Source of the DNA: Phlebopus portentosus
Taxonomy: Eukaryota; Basidiomycota; Agaricomycetes; Boletales; Boletinellaceae
Direction: 5' to 3'
Assembly (NCBI GenBank): GCA_037892935.1
Contig: JAYXKI010000013.1
Location: 434,001-498,000 of the forward strand
DNA length: 64,000 nt
In this document: positions 1 to 12,292 of the stretch, piece by piece
Layout of the letters: every line of letters starts with the position of its first letter
Position numbering within the stretch: the first letter of the stretch is position 1
Position numbers and translations under genes: made by a program
Notes under the pieces: generated by a model
What the model was told of the DNA's origin: nothing
What the model saw: the letters and a program-made list of their open reading frames with translations, nothing else
The model's database searches: none

Positions 1-301
1 GTGTGTATCCTATCTTCACCCCCATTCCCCGCTCCATTTTGTTGTTACGTTACGGTATCTCAGTCGGTTATATAACTACCAGACATATTGCCATGCTTTA
101 GTCTTCGTAACTCGTTTCTCTTAATCTAGTAGATGATGCTAATATTATTTGAGCACTGATAGAATTCTACTGTACATTTATTTTGAAAGAAGAGGTTCAT
201 ACAACTACATGATTGGTGCTGAAAATCCGAGAGGAAGAAATGGCAGCAGCGTAATGGGTTCGTGAGTGTACGTATCTATGTATCGGGATCTGAACCCCCA
301 A
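1..301. other. Flanking non-coding DNA left of F-box gene
   Basis: I see no open reading frame of protein-like composition here. The stretch lies just beyond the stop codon of the leftmost minus-strand gene, so it probably contains that gene's 3' untranslated region and intergenic sequence. Confidence 0.4.
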
Positions 302-2338
302 TTAGTCGTAGCGTAGGATATAGATGTTGCTCCGGCGCATCCCTAAGATAACCGTACCATGAGCCTGATCCAGGCCGATATGGACGACCGACCTAAGATC
401 GATCTCCGGCGGCACCTCCAGTGTACGTACATCGTCTTCCTTCGAAAGACCATCGTAATCATCCGAAGTACGATCCTCATCGATGGATGGAAAGATCACG
501 TAGCGGACGCGTATGTCATCGCTGGTAAAGCTCACGTATTCGACCCAAGCAGCGAATCCGAACTCAACAGCCACGAGCGGGATGACGCTGAAATCGTCGG
601 CTTGCTCTTCCATTGGGTCCTGAGCGGGCTCTGGAGGCGGAACTGGTAGGACTGATTGATCGTCTACTGCTTCTTCAGTATTCTCCGCGACGTCGTGAGC
701 AAACTCAGCCCATGCAGCAATGGCCTGGTGTGCATCCGCTGGCAAAGGAATAACTGCCTCTGTAATCGGCTCTGGAGGGTCCGCAGCAGGAAAGTATGGA
801 TAGCATAGTATTTCAAAGGGCTTCCGGATAAACCACCAGCGCAGTGTTTCCTGGCGTAGTGGCACAGTGAAGTAATGCTGCGCTATCGTGAACAGATGTG
901 TTCCCGGAGGCGGGTCATCTGGTCCAGGCGGAGCGTCTTCTGGGCCGGGATCTTGTATTGTCATCGACCTGAGCACTATCGTGGAACTTCGCCGGCGTAT
1001 GCGTGTAGAATATGGTCCCATCTGCCACCACTGTCGGACGAAGTGAGAGCTATGTGCGATGTATGCGCTTTCGAAAGGGTTTTCGGTAGGGATGAAATCT
1101 AATTTGATAGTTCGCGGCGGCGTGATAAGCGGCGGATTTGTCTCTGCTGGACGAGGCAGAGTTGGTGTCGCGAGCCTCCGGAGGAGAATGAGAGGATAGA
1201 AAAACTGATAAGCCCTGACCTCCTCTTCGGCATGAATGACGACATTCTCCGGGTCGTGGCTTAGACATGACCATTCACGCCCAGGATCCTTATGAACGTT
1301 CAGAACAATACTTAGAGTTGGGACTAGCTGCAATTCACTTACACATGATATGCCAGTATCGAGAAAGACGTAGAGTGGCTTGGTCCAGTCGAGAAGAACG
1401 TACAATCCAAGAGTATTTGTTCTCTGCAGCCAGATATAAGCTGAGAGCAATCGTCTTAAAGGGTCAAGTAAATAAATGCTGATCACTTGGCCGGGAAAAC
1501 AGAGGGTCGACAGTTTGGTAAAGCAAGGTGGCTGGTAATTAACGTCGTCATCACCCGGAAAACGTAATGCCATTAATTGACAGTCTGTTCCTAAGCTAAT
1601 GCATACCATGATGATTAAGAAGATTCAAATGATTGATTGATGGCGTACCCATCATCATCGCGTTTCGCCATCGCATAATATACTGTTCTCTCGTCAAACT
1701 CCACACGACACTTCCATATCTCCCAGTCTGCACCCGAAGACCACGTCGCTGCACATCTGCCCAAGTCAACGTCCCAACAGAGCACTCTACCTGTTTTGGT
1801 ACAGCAAAGAGCGTATTTGGACGTGATGGGAGACAGCCACACGACGTCTTCATCTCCAGGTGAAGGGATACGTGTATAGGGCTTGATAAGCTTTGGATCG
1901 GTCTTCGTCCAACTATCGTAAAGCCTGTGACCTCGTCGGACTAATCTGGCAAGCTCTGGTGTACTACAGTCTTGGATTCTTTGGAATCCTTTCAACGGTA
2001 AAGGCCGACATGCATCAAGTGAATCTAGTACAAATGAATGCCAGACCAGATGAGACTGGACGAAACTATGAAGAAACTTGCATGTCTAGAACTTCGTCGG
2101 CCAATGATTTCGTGCCATTGTGTAGTATATAACGTACCGCCCGTAGGTTCATCAACTCGTCCGAATCCAGGTACTCAACGATATTCAAAATAATGTCGAA
2201 CGGTAGTGAGATGAGCGAACGATTTGTACCCGATCTCGGAAGAGCAATAGGTAAGCGAGCAGGACTTTTCTCATGAATCTGTCGCGACGATGAGCCTGGA
2301 TAGATTCCTGGTCTTTCCCGTAGCGAAGTATCCGACAT
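302..2338 (-). CDS. F-box domain protein
   Basis: This is probably a substrate-recognition subunit of an SCF-type ubiquitin ligase, as F-box proteins are known to be; the substrate is unknown. The first exon (2338 down to about 2149) encodes an N-terminal F-box with the core SLPFDIILNIVEYLDSDELM. An intron from GTACGT to TTCTAG joins it to TCKFLHSFVQSHLVW, which completes the F-box helices. The second exon (to about 1670) has beta-propeller-like text such as KYALCCTKTGRVLCWDVD. A third intron ending GCATTAG at about 1596 leads into a long last exon of roughly 430 codons ending at 302. The total is about 650 residues. The body has no repeats that I can assign. It is divergent from the gene at 2845, with about 500 bp between the starts. 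Large F-box proteins of this layout are abundant in Agaricomycetes. The family call is firm and the exon edges are approximate. Confidence 0.8.
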
Positions 2339-2844
2339 CGTGATGAGGTCCTTCAGAATCTATGTGTATGATCGAATGATAACCGGATAAGAGGAGCTCG
2401 AATACTGTCTTATTGAGCTCAGCGGGAAAGAGTGGGCAGTTTTATTACTCTGCAAGCGCAGAACCGGGATATGACAAGATGGTCTCCGTGGTAGTGGTGC
2501 AATAGTTGCAGTGATGCATGCGCAAGGGACAAACAGTCCTCCGTGTGCAATCGCATGCGAATCGCGTTCTGGATCGACGATCACACACGCGTACGATCAA
2601 CTTGAAGTGACGATCTTCACTTTCTTCACCCATTTCATGCAGCACCAGTTATCATCTCTTGTGCAGCAGGAGTCACAAGTAAACGCGTGTAACCTATCTC
2701 GTGTCAATAAAGTCGACCTAGTAGGGACCCGATCTATTGCGATCAACCTTTGAGTGAGTCTTGCTCCTGACGTTTCAATCATTGATTGGTAGCGTTTGTT
2801 ATCTTTAACTTGAGATATAGTGGACTCTTAATCAAGCAGCAGCA

Positions 2845-4806
2845 ATGCCGAAGAAGTTCAAAGTGAAACTCTATGAGAAAGACAATGACGATCACTATGT
2901 GGTGGTGCTGAATCCGTGGGCTCAGGGATACAAGCCGCGTTCCCAGGAGCAGATTGACTGGATGGGTGCATGGCTCAGAATCGCATTTAGGAGGCCCAAA
3001 GAGAAGTATATTGTCAAGAACATTTACTCTGTTGAAACGGTGTGTTGAGTGTGTTCCATTGACGTGGAACGACTGACTGTCAGAGACGAAAGCGAAGTGA
3101 AGTTATAGTCCGGATCAGCGCCTCCGTGGATATACGCTTGGGTTTGGGTTTGCACAGATGGGGAGAGTTCATGAAGGAAGAGCAGCTGGAAAGAATAAAA
3201 TTGCAATCTGGAGGTAGAAACAATTCTACGGATCTGTTCGTCTTGCAACTTCTCAATACTTGTTCACGGCGCAGATGACCTGTCTGACGATATCTCGTAT
3301 ATCTTCCTCTATAACTGGACTTTACACGGAGATCCTGCAGAACGTAAATCCTCCTGTTCCGGTTCAGATTGACGAACAATAGAAACCATTACTGATCTAC
3401 CTCGGGATAGATCAATGGCAAGAATGGTTTCCGCGTCAAGATGAAATTCCTCCTAACATTATAATAAAGATGGATTATCCGGAGCCCGAGTGGTCGGAAA
3501 TACCTTCAAGTGATAGCAGGCTGAGGAGTCTTCTGCTTCCGCTTCCGATACCTGCACTGAGCTATGATCTAAACGCGGTTCAGAGCGCAAGAATCGCGGG
3601 CAATATTGCCGAAGATTCCATCATCGAGAATAGATTCAGTAGTCTTCATCACAAGCAGGAAGAAACGAAAGCGAGAAAGAACAGTGCTCAAATAAGTGGA
3701 CTCCAGGTAAACTCGAAATCAGCGTCGGAAACGACCCTGTATTCCTCCCATCAACCTCCACTACATTCACCACGATCAGGACAGGATGCTTGTCTTATCA
3801 AATCGGTTCCTGGTTCCAGCAAGGCAGACAAACTGGACCCCTACGAAGAAGGTAAGCTTTCTTGAAACTCACCGTCTGTGTTCCAGCTCTTTACCGATGC
3901 TGATTCTTACAGATGATAAGGCACAGGCGTGTCTGAGTACGTTTCCTGTTACTGGAGAGTATGTCCTCCACGCAACCAGTCGTGCTAATACTGTCGCCTA
4001 TCAAAAGGTATCAAAACCGAAGCAGACGACGTCAAACCTACCATACAAGGCGCAGGTGATTGCAACGTTAACTTTTCTATGTGATATGATGGATTCGTAA
4101 AACTAGGATATCGTCCTTCGAAGGCTCTTTCAAGAGCTGTTTTGGGCCTACAGGGAGAGGGATTCTCCGATGAGTCAGACCGCAAGCCTGTGGTCAAGTG
4201 TGAGTGCTGTATTTTACTCTTGTTCCTTCAATAATAATGAAGTCGATTGGGACCGTCTCTCTTCTCAAGCGGAAGAGCAAGATATCGAGCCAAATTTGCG
4301 AACTGATGGTACGCGACATTTATGATCGCATCGGCTGTCCTTAAAATCTGATGATTTACACGGTTTAGAATATCGGCCATCGGAAGATTTATCTCATGCG
4401 ATCTGTCAGCTACGTGGTAGCACGGTCCATTCAGACAAAGAGGATCGAAAGCCTGTCGTCAAGAAGGAGGGTCCGTTGGGTGATTTCTGTCGATTGTTCG
4501 CATTCTGAAATTGTTCCAGAATATAATCCGAGTGGTGCATTGGGTGATGCCTTTTCTCGACACCCAGGCGAAGCACCACTTGATACAGGTTAGGCTGTAA
4601 GATATTATGTTCTCGAGCGGGGGATGTTAAACGATATCCGATATAGACGAAAGTAGAAGTAGGAATCTTAAACGGCGATTGAAGAAAGAGGGCGGTGCAG
4701 GCGTTGTTAGTCCTTCCGGTGCGTATTCTTTATCCGAACTTTCAAGACACCTTCCACTAAGTATGTATATGTAGATCCGAAGCGAATTAAGACGGAAATG
4801 GAATAA
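2845..4806 (+). CDS. Unrecognised protein with triplicated C-terminal module
   Basis: I do not recognise the family. The start ATG (2845) follows AGCAGCAGCA and opens MPKKFKVKLYEKDNDDHYVV. Joins between 3049 and 3200 are unresolved. An exon then reads DDLSDDISYIFLYNWTLHGD, and a 67-nt intron (about 3342-3408) leads to QWQEWFPRQDEIPPN and the exon starting with KMDYPEPEWSEIP. After about 3851 the gene breaks into short exons. Three of these are homologous: G-Y-R-P-S...DRKPVVK (about 4107-4200), E-Y-R-P-S...DRKPVVKKEG (about 4371-4480) and E-Y-N-P-S...LKRRLKKEGG (about 4519-4696). The last exon ends in IKTEME and TAA at 4806. Several lysines sit in hydrophobic-K-x-E contexts (IKTE twice, VKKE, LKKE), which match the sumoylation consensus. 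The protein is about 430 residues, largely disordered towards the C-terminus, and probably nuclear by composition, which is inference. Confidence 0.6.
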
Positions 4807-5640
4807 TCGAATCCTTTATGTCACGTAATTCCTTTCACAGATTCACCATTAGCGATTTGCAATTGTGATAATGCTACTCTGTTACTTTCGATAGCAGGAC
4901 TGATACGCTTCTATCGTTGTTTTGAATGCTGTCCTATGTAGTACGTCAATTCGAATGAAAGCATGACTCAAACATGCTACTTCTCACTTCCTACGTACTC
5001 TCCAAGGAATGTTCATGCTTTAAACGTATAATCAGGCTCGAAACGCTTACATTGCAGTGAATCAAAACCTCCCGCCTGTTGAAGCATATCGAGCAACAAC
5101 TGCAAGGTCATCCAAGATCATGAGGATTAAACCTCTCTTCTTCTTCCGAATGCTTGCATATGAGAACCACTGTCGATGATTATTCTTCTGATTTCAATAC
5201 TGCTGCACTGATTGTGCTGTTACGGTCATTCACAGGCCGAGAAGGAGCAACCGCCCGTGGAACTGCATGTCTAAGGAAGGAATGTCAGAATTGAGGACTC
5301 GGAGAACGCAGATGACGATAGACTTCCTAACTCATTCGTCACTTGGAGGACGCTGGACCCAGGTAGAATAATTGCTGCAAGTTTCATAGTTTTTGTAATT
5401 CAAATTCAACCGTACTTCCGTTCCATCATAGCGTTCTTGTCGCCGCTCAAGCACCGCGCCTCGCAGTATTGATCGGTAGACCCTTTTGATGTAGTTCGGC
5501 CCGCTCCGATTTCTAGCCGAGAACATACTAACCTCTAACTCATAACATCCGTAACCTGAGCTTTGAGGATTCGTCTTTTATTTTTTTGATAGATCAGGGA
5601 TGCCTCGAAATCTTTTGAATAACTAGACAAGGGTCAGGAG
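4807..5640. other. Intergenic stretch, no gene seen
   Basis: This is AT-rich intergenic DNA after the TAA at 4806. No reading frame looks like protein. It should hold the 3' end of the upstream transcript and the promoter of the membrane-protein gene that follows. Confidence 0.4.
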
Positions 5641-5647
5641 AATAAAT

Positions 5648-7945
5648 GAATGGTTGTCGAGCGGGGAGTGTTTGCCGGATTTGACACAGCCCCCAGGATT
5701 ACCGACTTTCCTTTTCTTGGCTATCGCCGAGAGGTGCTGCCACCTTCATGGTCTTCTTCCTGACTACTACCTCTCCGAGGCGGTCTCTTTTTCATCGTCT
5801 CTGTTTTCGTTGTCGAGCGTGAACACGCGTGGATGTCCGTCCCTCACCGGAGTGCACGAGCCGTGCGTGGCCTTTGCTTCTTGTGCTTTAGCTCATGACA
5901 GCGCCGATCACTGACATGCTTAATCTTATTTGAAATAATAAATATTTGCAGGTCGTCACCATTATCGAAAGTACAAACGGTGCAGAGACGGGACATGTCG
6001 TGCTCGGAGTGCTGGGAAGCATTGCATTCGTGTTCTTCCTTGTTGTTATCATCGTCCCTTTGGTTCGATGGAGGAAAAGACGCAGAGGATCATCCACAAC
6101 GGAGAGTCGGGGCAGTTCGCGGCGCACACACACGCGTATCGTCTCCGGCTATCAGCAAGATGTGGTTGCGCCGCTGCTAGAGGAGCAGCCGCGCGGGATG
6201 GCCGCGAATGAAGGCGCGCCTATGGTCACTCAGGCTCCGCAGTCATCGCCAAGCTGTCCACCGCCTGTTGCTGCGCTGCGGAGCTGGAAAATATTAGACA
6301 AGATACCAAATTTCGACGAGGAGAGCAGTGAATCATCCTGGGTAAACCGTTGGATACAAAGGATAGGACCTTTCCGGAGAATGAGGTTTCTACGAGACTC
6401 GTTGACGCGGACAGAAGAAGCGCCGCTCTGCCCCCTATTCCCGTATCAGAGGGACCATCACGGTCCTCGACGCTGCTTGCACCGACGACACCAACTTCGC
6501 CTCTCGTGAGTGCGTTCCAACGAGCTGTGTCGCTCGCAGCATCGGATACACCTTCCAAGACAAACTCAACCTCGTCGAATACATTCCGATACCCGTCTTT
6601 GACTTCATCGTCGTCAAAGAGCTCGATTCCCACCCCGGATGTACAAGGATCCCCGCAGACTAAACAGAAGAGCGCTGCATTCACCCCTACACCTTCTTGG
6701 TTACCGAAATCCCTCGTCCCTGCCACTGAAGGCCACTCGCCTAACGAGACATGGTGGCGCATACCGTCAATGCCGCCGATTCCGGAATCAGTCCACTCGG
6801 GATCTATTTCGTCTATTCATCACGGAGTCGAGACAAAGAATGATACTTCTTCTCCTGCTGCACATCTGCGGGATATGAATGCTTCCGCTGGGCCGAGTAC
6901 GATACGCCATGTTCGGGAACTATCTGGAGAAGCACTTACCCAGGGCTCGCTGTCAAGGTCGAGTACACAACACACGGATCAGAGTAACAAAGCTTTCGTA
7001 GAGCGAGACGAACGCCGAATTAGTACGTTAACCCATGGGACTTTCGGACGGCAAGGTCATGCAGAGAGTAGGGATAATTCGTTCGGAAGACCTTCTCTAT
7101 CTGAGGAAGGCGTTCTGGTCACGCCAGCGTCTCCAAACCGACCAGATGAGCCTAGTCTCAAACGCGTCAAGCGAAGAACATTGGACTATCCTCGTGAACC
7201 CTCGCCACCACTTGAGCCTACCCCATTGTCGGCTCCGCCTCCGTTACATTCGATCCGACCAGGCTATGCATCTCGTTCATCCCGACCAACTTCCCAGCCG
7301 GTGCCGCATCCGCAGTCCCCGGAAGCAGCCGAACCCGAAGGGGATTCCGCAACATCTTATGGCCATAACGAGGAAGCCTCGAGTTCTAGCGAGCAGCTCA
7401 TACCTTCTACAGATACAGCGCCATTACTTCTGGAACTGCCTGCGCTGCCGCAGTTATCTCCGCTAGCATTTGAGTTCCGACTTGACTCTGCCCCCGCTTC
7501 GCGTAGCAACAGTGCGAGTACAGGAAGGTTCAGTAGGAAGAGCACTAAGTCAAAAGGGAAGGGCCATTCTAAGACGCCATCCAAAGCAAGCACAGTGACT
7601 GCTTTGAGCTCAGGAACAGGCTCGAAACGCTCTCTTCGTTCACTCGCAAGCTTCAGCTCAGGTCGATCTGAGTCCTCTCATTCGCGCTCAAAGTCTCGGG
7701 AACGAACGAAACATGGTCGACGCGTGACTTTTGGCGACCAGCCCAGTACCACTCCACCTCCTGTTCCCGCTGTTGAGGTATCTACAACAATCAATCCAGT
7801 ATCCCAACAAGCTGCAGAACCTCCTCCCCCGAAACGTCCTCCGCGACCGTTACCGGCATTACCTGCTACGACTATCGCGGACTACAGCATTCGGTTACCA
7901 GGGCAGGGCAGCGCCGCCTCGCTGCAGGGTCGGAATAGTCTTTGA
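5648..7945 (+). CDS. Single-pass membrane protein with long disordered cytoplasmic tail
   Basis: The layout resembles fungal Skg6/Axl2-like or mid2-like surface proteins: a short Ser/Thr-rich outside part, one transmembrane helix, basic stop-transfer residues and a large cytoplasmic tail. A 3' splice site (TTTGCAG, 5952) starts an exon reading VVTIIESTNGAETG, then a hydrophobic helix (GVLGSIAFVFFLVVIIVPLV) and RWRKRRR. The tail of about 600 residues is rich in Ser, Pro and Arg, with PPPKRPPRPLPALP near the end that could bind SH3 domains; the stop is at 7945. Exons upstream of 5952 are unresolved, so the true start and any signal peptide are uncertain. The frame shifts near 6342, where a GTAAAC donor is present but only unusually short introns (20 or 38 nt) restore the frame. 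That leaves a micro-intron, an unseen splice site or an indel. Confidence 0.6.
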
Positions 7946-8576
7946 TCTTGTCGGTAATGATTTCTTTTTTCCTTTTAATTTGTTCGCTATTTTTTCGCTG
8001 GGTATTATTGTAATAACGCTTTCATGGACCTTTCGTACCGTTCGCGCTTTGCTACATTCGTTTAGTCCACCTGGGTTCTTAGTTAGAATACATTTGCACT
8101 TTCCTTGCGCCTGGACAGTTTTGTAACATTTTTTGTATTTCTTATTTGCAACTTTATACGTCATCTACATAAACCGACAAACTGAATCCATCGATGTCGA
8201 TTGCGATGGATAGCTAGTCTTTGTCGCTTTGAGCATTTACACGAATAAAGCCTTACGATGAAATTAGATTTTGATATTTGATGGCCGATCAATTCGCCTA
8301 ATGCGGTATCTTTGCTAAACGTGTTTCTCCATCCTACTCTCATCCCCGTGACGCACCGATGACGGACCAGGTCAACGTCCACTCCCAGTATTTCGCTGCT
8401 TAACTTCAATAGCAACTACCGCTGCAGATAGCTGTGGACGGTGGTCCTGAACCAACGGTATGTTCGCTGAACACTTTTACCACAAAAAAGTCGACTGAAC
8501 ACGAGTTTTATGTTCAGAGACATCTCCGAATTATCTCACACTAACCAACGAACGGAAGTGCGATTTCTCGATCGCA
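7946..8576. other. Intergenic stretch between two plus-strand genes
   Basis: T-rich sequence directly after the stop looks like a 3' untranslated region (7950-8160). The remainder up to 8576 has no coding signal and is the likely promoter of the next gene. No clear TATA box was recognised. Confidence 0.4.
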
Positions 8577-10194
8577 ATGAGTACGACATCGAGCGTTCCA
8601 CGTCGCCGTCTCTCTTCGCGCCGTGGTTCTTCATCCGCACCAGATCCATTTAATCTGCATTCCGAGGTTGAGACGGCCCAAGGAAAAGCCAGCAGGATCA
8701 CAATCCTCCCGGTGCGCTTGCCACCGCCGCAGAACTCGCACGGCGGACATGGAAGTGCACGCGATCGCTCAAGCTGGGGATCAGCACATTCAACGCACTC
8801 AACCTCGTCGAACGGATCGACCGGACGAGGACGCTTGTCTTTTGCTTTCGCCAGTTTCACTCCGATTAACGCTCAGAAAGGTAGCGATGCGGCAAGTTCG
8901 GGACGATCTGGTAGTCCAGAGTCGCCTCGCAGGCACTTCGCGAGAAGTAGCTCAAGCCAGAGCTTAGATCGTGTTGGTCAAAGGGCACCAGTTCAACATC
9001 TGTCTCCTCAGCAGGTCTGCGACTTGGCTGTGAATTCTATTCAAAATCCGCCTCCGTCAAGCCCGTCATTGGAAGGTCAGGCCCAACAACCTACGCCGTT
9101 TTTAGTGCTGTCAGATGAACAGTATCTTCCTTTCCTTGATCGGCCCGCAGAAGTCACGGCGCTTCTGACTAGCGCACCTACTAACAGGCTTATGGCCTTG
9201 CTCCAGCAAACATTCCCGAGCGATTTACGTGCTCCATACGCTCCTTCTGCTTTCCCAGAACCTTTCGGAGAGGACCCTACAAAATGGAGCTATGCGGAGC
9301 TGACGCGTTGGCTGCAGACTGTTGACAGGGACCAGGCCGATGACCGCGAATGGGCACTCAAAACAAGAAAGTGCATACTTGCTCGTAGCGAACTTATTTG
9401 GAGTCGTCTTAAGGGAGCGCTGGGGGTACCTCCTGAGCTTGAAGAGGATGAAGAGGACTACGATGATGACGATGAAGAGGAGGCCTGCGTAGCCGATTAT
9501 GTCTATCCAGATGAGGAACGTGAAGCTTTGCTTGAACCAATATACGATGGTGACAGCGCGAAATGCGTTGCATCTCCCTTGGCTTCTCCAAACAATCCGT
9601 TTGATAATGGTATGGAAAGCATTGGGGAGACTGCTGAGGAGGAAGAACCCTCCGAGAAAGAGAAAGACGCGGCTTCAGACGGACCGCGTCCGATTCACGG
9701 ATTACGCTTGTCGACGCCGATGACTGCAAACGAGAAGCCGCATTCGCGTTCCGTGTCTCCTATTGTACGGCCGCGTCGCACATTGAGCTCTACAGCTGCA
9801 CCTGACGATGCTGCCGACGCACGAAGACGCGAAGTGCTCGCCTCCGTCGTGCCCGGCCGTGTTCGCCGCTCAGCTCAGCAAGAACGTGGTACAGGTGACC
9901 CATTATTCCCTTCGTCGTTCGCAAGGCTCACCTTGGGTCCGAGTCTCGTCGCGAAGTGCGTTTTTCAAAGTATATGGTTTATACTTGTTCCGTACTGACC
10001 TTGCCTTCTGACTTCGTAGCAATCCTGCACTGCGCTCTGGTCCGCGCCGGACGTTCCGCCCCGGTGTTCCGATCACTGCAAGGCGTGGAGGGCGGTATTA
10101 CAGTGGATCCCTCTCTGGCGGGTGGGACACTGATGGGAATGATTACGCGCTCAGTTTGGGCAGTGGTTCCGAAGCGAGCTTCGTCGGGCGCTGA
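8577..10194 (+). CDS. Disordered Ser/Arg-rich protein with acidic patch, function unknown
   Basis: I do not recognise the family. Exon 1 runs from ATG 8577 (MSTTSSVPRRRLSSRRGSSS) to about 9956. One intron (GTGCGTTTTT to CTTCGTAG, about 9957-10019) leads to a short exon beginning NPALRSGPRRTF and ending at TGA 10192-10194; the protein is about 515 residues. Residues 1-150 are low-complexity Ser/Arg/Gly. A probably folded middle (about residues 135-285) contains PFLVLSDEQYLPFLDRP, TKWSYAELTRWLQTVDRD and ARSELIWSRLKGALGVPPEL. A run of about 20 Asp/Glu residues (residues 287-307) follows, then a Ser/Pro-rich tail. Composition suggests a scaffold or nuclear regulator, but this is inference. The long uninterrupted exon and periodic frame support a real gene. 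Confidence 0.7.
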
Positions 10195-12230
10195 TGGCGC
10201 ACCGAACGCCAATCACTGGTTGCTTGTCAAGTACTCTGGGCCCGACGACTCAGCCACATTTTTGTGGCCTTCAAGAACCGAAAATTCTCCGCATTGTAAT
10301 GCAAGGTTGTCGTGCTATTATTCGCCGCCCTGCCTTCGCCGTGTGGGTAGCTATTCTGTTTTTTAGGATTCATCTGTTTGGAGATGCTATGTTGTTGTTG
10401 AAATCCTCGTTACTTGTCAGATCTGTTTCATCTATATACGCTCTCTGTATACACACGCTCGTAGATACACGAAATTTGTACCTGTAGTTATCAAGGACTT
10501 TTGAAATGCATGTAAACAGGCGCATCTGATATAGATACAGCAGGGTCATTCTGAGACGAGTACCTGTCTTGACCAGTAGACAGCGACATCAGACTATACA
10601 AGGACGATTTCGTGGGTAAGACAGCAATAAGTACTTAACTTGGTCGAGAAGTGAGGAACGAAAACGTCGCATTCTTAGCAATTACGTAACCTTACATTCA
10701 CACGCGGTAGTTGCCCAAAGTAGGAGTGAAACGACGAATCGGCAACTTGAGCTTGACCAAGGACGGCCATTTCCTAGCAGCCTTGAGAAACCAAAACGAA
10801 TCTCGATTTCTACCCTTCATTTAACTCTCCTGTTTCCCATACAATAGTTCGGAACTAAGTAACATCTGCGACACAGTCGGCGTGCCTACCACTGAGGCAA
10901 AACGCCTGAAGGCTTCGACGGGACGAATGTGTAAGTATGTTCAGTATCCAGTGCCGCTCATGATCGGTACTGACGGCGTCTTGAGTCAATACTGCGCCAC
11001 TAGATCAGGTACCTTAACTGAGCCTTCATAGGAACGATGGACTAAAGAGAAGGCAACGCGATGCGTTCTGCTATTGCAACAACATGTCGCCTAGGACGTT
11101 CAAAGTGCGCATCTGTGTCGTTATGTTCGCTTGCTCTTGTCGCGTCAAAGGCCTCAAATAGAATATCTACGCCTAAGGCGCATTCTAACAGGAGACTTAT
11201 TTGTGATCCGACGCGCCCATATCTGATTAACCATAAATCGCCTGCATGATGCCGATGGCCTGAACGCAGAATGCGATGCGACCTCGACAAGATTTAGGAT
11301 TTGTCATTCTGCGGTGCAGCGCGTCTGACTCTTCAGCACTGTTCGCCTATTCTGGGTGCCATTTCATACAAAGTAAAACACAGACTCTTGCAGTCCTACT
11401 CCACCCGACTGGCTCCTTGACTAATATTGCTCTATTTATAGCTTCAAGCCATGGCCGTGCTGCACAGATCGTGTATTGTGCGCGGTACTCCGTGCGCATA
11501 TGAGACGTGATCTCATCGGTGATCTATTTCGGCCTGTGTCTGCGCCTTTCTTGTCATTGCAAGGGACGGAATGCATCGGTTGCGTTATGCTGAACACGGA
11601 ACAATCACACTGCTTCGCGACAGTTCACTTAACTCCTCAGTCACTCACGCAGTCACTCACCCACGACGTCGCGGACCGTAAGATTCAATATGTGTATGTG
11701 TCGATATACGCGTTATTGGTCGTGTGCCTGTGTGTTTTATTCTCATCTGCTTCCTTCTTGCGGAAGCATTAGAAATAGACTACGGAGAAGCATACGGCGC
11801 AAATCTTAGTATTCTGGCTGGCGATCCAGGCACTGACGACATTCCGAACACTGTTCAAACTTTTCATCATGATAGGTATGCATGATGTAATACATTCTGG
11901 TGCCTAAACCTGTGCTAACGGTGTCCGCTTTCCGCTCGAGGAGGGAAATAGACGTAAGAGATTGTTCAGTTTCGGCGCGCCGACACTTAGATTCACAGTC
12001 ATTGCCGATTCGAATACATGTCTGGGAGCAACTTCTCAGGCTCTTCTAGTGATGACCGTAGTCCCATCCTTGTTTCAAACAATCTCATGTTTGGAATCTG
12101 GTGATGATTTGTGGATATCAAATGGCCGCCCCTGTGTGCTGAGCGCCGTTACTTTCGGTGGAAACGTCGTTCCGCCTCAAGCGGTTCATGATCCGATTGT
12201 GTTACCCTCAGCTTTACGAGTCAATAGTGC
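10195..12230. other. Long gap without a supportable gene
   Basis: About 2 kb with only short, protein-unlike open frames on both strands. Splice-like fragments occur (for example AATGTGTAAGTATG near 10928), but I could not chain any into a protein. The right end serves as the laccase upstream region. It may contain decayed coding sequence that is no longer recognisable. Confidence 0.35.
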
Positions 12231-12234
12231 GCGA

Positions 12235-12241
12235 TATAAAA
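12235..12241 (+). promoter_or_regulatory. TATA box of the laccase gene
   Basis: The sequence GCGATATAAAAGGGG contains a good TATAAAA box 52 bp upstream of the laccase start codon, with AGGGG immediately downstream. The position fits a short 5' leader. Function is inferred from motif and spacing only. Confidence 0.55.
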
Positions 12242-12292
12242 GGGGAGCTCAAGGCTAGGTGACAAGTCCCAGCACTCCCCAGTTTTGTCAAG

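Noticed and set aside
3049..3382. Separate small gene ending at the TAG at 3380
   Set aside because: That TAG fits better as intron sequence: a 67-nt intron (about 3342-3408) joins GDPAE to QWQEWFPRQDEI in the frame that continues into 3470, so 2845-4806 is one gene.
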